64,000 bases of DNA from Maccoyibacter intestinihominis (lineage in GTDB: Bacteria; Bacillota; Clostridia; Lachnospirales; Lachnospiraceae), in the NCBI RefSeq assembly GCF_040096355.1, contig NZ_JBBMEX010000010.1, positions 1 to 64,000 on the forward strand. The letters are read 5' to 3'. Every line of letters starts with the position of its first letter. Position 1 is the stretch's first letter. Positions 62,095 through 64,000 of the stretch are shown in pieces. Below the pieces are notes generated by a model. The model did no database searches, was not told where the DNA came from, and worked only from the letters and a program-made list of their open reading frames with translations. The position numbers and the translations under genes were made by a program.

Positions 62095-62787
62095 ATGTTA
62101 GGAATTATTGGAGCAATGGACGAAGAAGTTGCAAAGTTCAAAGAGCATATGACAGATGTGGAAGTCCACAGCAAGGCTTCCATGGATTTTTATAAAGGAT
62201 TTTTAAATGGAAAGGAAGCTGTTGTTGTACGTTCCGGTATCGGTAAAGTCAATGCCGGTATCTGTACACAGATCCTTGTCGATGATTACGAAGTCGATGC
62301 TGTCATCAACACCGGAATCGCCGGCTCTTTAAATAAGGATATCGATATCGGGGATATTGTGTTGTCCACAGATACGTTAGAGCATGATATGGATGCCGTT
62401 TCTTTCGGTTATCCGCTGGGTCAGATCCCAAGAATGGACACGCTTTCTTTTACGGCAGATGAGCATCTTCGAAAAGTTGCCAAAGAATCCTGTGACAAGG
62501 TTCTTTCCGGTGTAAAGGTATTTGAGGGTCGTGTGGTAAGCGGTGACCAGTTTGTTTCCAGCCATGAGAAAAAGGACTGGCTGGTAGAGACCTTCGGCGG
62601 TTACTGTACCGAAATGGAAGGTGCTGCGATCGCACATGCCGCTTATCTGAACAACATCCCGTTTTTGATCATCCGTGCCATTTCCGATAAAGCAGATGAC
62701 AGTGCTTCTATGGACTATCCTGCATTTGAAAAAATGGCAATCGCGAACTCTGTAACTTTGATCTTAGAAATGGCAGGTAATTTATAA
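62095..62787 (+). CDS. mtnN: 5'-methylthioadenosine/S-adenosylhomocysteine nucleosidase
   Basis: 230 aa from ATG 62095 (AGAGGAGG upstream). It splits adenine from MTA and SAH. GIIGAMDEEV, GIGKVNAG, NTGIAGSLN, FVSSHEKK, EMEGAAIAH and SDKAD give the full active site. Its product S-ribosylhomocysteine is the substrate of LuxS, encoded next with overlapping TAATG. Confidence 0.96.
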   Translation: MLGIIGAMDEEVAKFKEHMTDVEVHSKASMDFYKGFLNGKEAVVVRSGIGKVNAGICTQILVDDYEVDAVINTGIAGSLNKDIDIGDIVLSTDTLEHDMDAVSFGYPLGQIPRMDTLSFTADEHLRKVAKESCDKVLSGVKVFEGRVVSGDQFVSSHEKKDWLVETFGGYCTEMEGAAIAHAAYLNNIPFLIIRAISDKADDSASMDYPAFEKMAIANSVTLILEMAGNL

Positions 62788-63266
62788 TGGAAAAAATCGC
62801 AAGTTTTACTGTAGATCATTTAAGACTTCTTCCGGGTGTCTATGTGTCCAGAAAAGACCATGCCGGAAGCGAAGTGCTTACCACTTTTGATATCCGCATG
62901 ACACGCCCGAATTTTGAACCGGTCATGAATACTGCGGAAATACACGCTATCGAGCATCTGGGTGCAACTTTTTTACGCAATCATAAGGATTTTGCCTCAA
63001 AAACCATTTATTTTGGACCGATGGGCTGCCGCACCGGATTCTATCTGATCCTTGCCGGCGATTACGAATCTGAGGACATCGTTACACTTTTAACAGAAAT
63101 GTTTACGTTTATCCGTGATTACGAGGGTACGATCCCGGGAGCTGCCGCTAAGGACTGTGGCAATTATTTAGACTTAAATCTGCCTATGGCAAAATATGTT
63201 GCAAAAAAATACTTAGAGGAAGTGTTAGAGCATATTTCGGATGACAGACTCCACTATCCGGCATAG
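62787..63266 (+). CDS. luxS: S-ribosylhomocysteine lyase LuxS
   Basis: 159 aa. It forms homocysteine and the autoinducer-2 precursor DPD. The metal ligands are in HAIEHLGATFLRNH and DCGNY, and the catalytic Cys in GPMGCRTGFY. Coupled to mtnN, so this pair is the activated methyl cycle recycling route. Confidence 0.97.
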   Translation: MEKIASFTVDHLRLLPGVYVSRKDHAGSEVLTTFDIRMTRPNFEPVMNTAEIHAIEHLGATFLRNHKDFASKTIYFGPMGCRTGFYLILAGDYESEDIVTLLTEMFTFIRDYEGTIPGAAAKDCGNYLDLNLPMAKYVAKKYLEEVLEHISDDRLHYPA

Positions 63267-63302
63267 CCGATGCACTTTTTGGCAATTTCTGTCAAACTAC
63301 AG

Positions 63303-63331
63303 TTGAGAACAACATCCCGTCATAGTATAAT
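63303..63331 (+). promoter_or_regulatory. Promoter of the sufC-like gene
   Basis: TTGAGA (63303-63308), 17 bp, TATAAT (63326-63331), 43 nt before the ATG. Confidence 0.75.
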
Positions 63332-63373
63332 GTAGCTTGATTGTTATATATTTATCAAAAATTTGGAGGAACT

Positions 63374-64000
63374 ATGTTAGAATTAAAAAATATCAGTTAT
63401 GAAGTCGATGACGACAATGACAATAAAGAGATTCTAAAAAATGTCAATCTGACGATTGATGAACATTTTGTGGCGATCACCGGTCCGAACGGTGGCGGTA
63501 AATCCACACTTGCCCGCATCATTGCCGGCATTCATACACCGACCAGCGGTCAGATCCTGTTTAACGGAGAAGACATTACAGATCTCAGCATTACTGAGCG
63601 TGCCAAACGCGGTATCAGCTTTGCTTTCCAGCAGCCGGTCCATTTCAAGGGACTGACGGTAAAAGATCTGGTAAATATTGCAGCAGGCAAACCGATGTCT
63701 GTCAGCGATATCTGTGATATTCTCTCTGAGGTTGGCCTTTGTGCCAGAGAATACATTGACCGTGAAGTGAACTCCAGCCTTTCCGGCGGTGAGTTAAAGC
63801 GAATCGAGATCGCTACTATTTTAGCAAGAGGAACCCAGCTTTCTATTTTTGACGAGCCGGAAGCAGGTATTGATCTTTGGAGCTTTAACAGCCTGATCAA
63901 GGTATTTGAAAAAATGAGAGATGAGATCAACGGCTCTATCCTGATCATCTCCCACCAGGAGCGTATTTTAAACATTGCAGATAAGATCATCGTCATTGCA
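63374..64000 (+). CDS. sufC: SufC-like Fe-S assembly ATPase (partial, right edge)
   Basis: 209 codons are open to the window end; the last part is missing. ABC ATPase with Walker A GPNGGGKST near residue 40, signature LSGGELKRIEIA, Walker B LSIFDEPEAGID and the H-loop HQE. The GGGK variant and DEPEAGID are typical of SufC and of the stand-alone SufC-type ATPases of Clostridia, which are followed by a SufB/D-like gene. GGAGG precedes the ATG. SufB/D must lie beyond the edge if present. Confidence 0.88.
   Translation, partial: MLELKNISYEVDDDNDNKEILKNVNLTIDEHFVAITGPNGGGKSTLARIIAGIHTPTSGQILFNGEDITDLSITERAKRGISFAFQQPVHFKGLTVKDLVNIAAGKPMSVSDICDILSEVGLCAREYIDREVNSSLSGGELKRIEIATILARGTQLSIFDEPEAGIDLWSFNSLIKVFEKMRDEINGSILIISHQERILNIADKIIVIA

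Overview
The window looks like chromosomal DNA of a Clostridia species, most likely a motile member of the Lachnospiraceae (Roseburia/Agathobacter/Eubacterium type). The evidence is the Lachnospiraceae-like 5' end of a 16S rRNA gene at the left edge, type III glutamine synthetase, an Amt-PII fusion, MurB with WhiA/RapZ/HprK, the MEP isoprenoid gene ispD, ECF-type riboflavin uptake and two stray flagellum-associated small proteins (YvyF-like, YjfB-like). G+C is moderate to low. Almost everything is ordinary core genome; I see no prophage, transposase or CRISPR array.

Layout. 1-760: 16S 5' end plus two tRNA-Ser genes, each unit with a near-consensus promoter, all on the minus strand. 760-9300: a long minus-strand housekeeping run (tex, ribU, ycxB, tsaE, tsaB, rimI, rnz, tsaD, ispD), which holds three of the genes for the t6A tRNA modification. 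9300-12000: a decayed secreted protein gene and a small plus-strand operon of poorly known proteins. 12000-16200: the aspartate-family pathway lysC, an apgM-like probable homoserine kinase, hom and an ACT regulator. 16200-23450: a cell-envelope operon (PucR-type regulator, ftsE, ftsX, M23 hydrolase, S41 protease, prfB with programmed frameshift). 23450-32300: yitT, a TagA-like transferase, an NlpC/P60 hydrolase, trxB, yjfB, a CAAX-type protease, ridA, an S1 protein, a thioesterase and tRNA-Gln. 32300-41330: yigZ, PBP1A, Amt-PII, glnN, fba. 41330-51400: lipid kinase, whiA, rapZ, murB, aminopeptidase, hprK, uvrC, ftsH. 51400-64000: pyrG, YvyF-like, GlpP-like, antiporter, sbcCD, dinB, mtnN, luxS and a SufC-like gene cut by the right edge.

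The most unusual content lies between genes. Three copies of one 323-324 bp element (25546-25868, 28220-28543, 54880-55202) are end-to-end imperfect inverted repeats that begin and end in TATA, and each carries two adjacent hairpins with the same hexaloop AUGGAC. The paired loops match what I recall of the TwoAYGGAY candidate RNA motif, whose function is unknown, so the element looks like a MITE-type mobile element with a conserved RNA at its centre. Other notable items are a cluster of DnaA-box-like sites away from any dnaA gene (25199-25347), two long palindromes flanking the prfB terminator, a composite palindromic repeat beside tRNA-Gln, an orphan small-RNA-like transcription unit at 53844-53961, and terminators in the leaders of glnN and of the GlpP-like gene.

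Regulation visible in the sequence: many sigma-A-type promoters with 16-18 bp spacers, a LexA-like box between the divergent sbcDC and dinB genes, and several bidirectional terminators at convergent gene ends.
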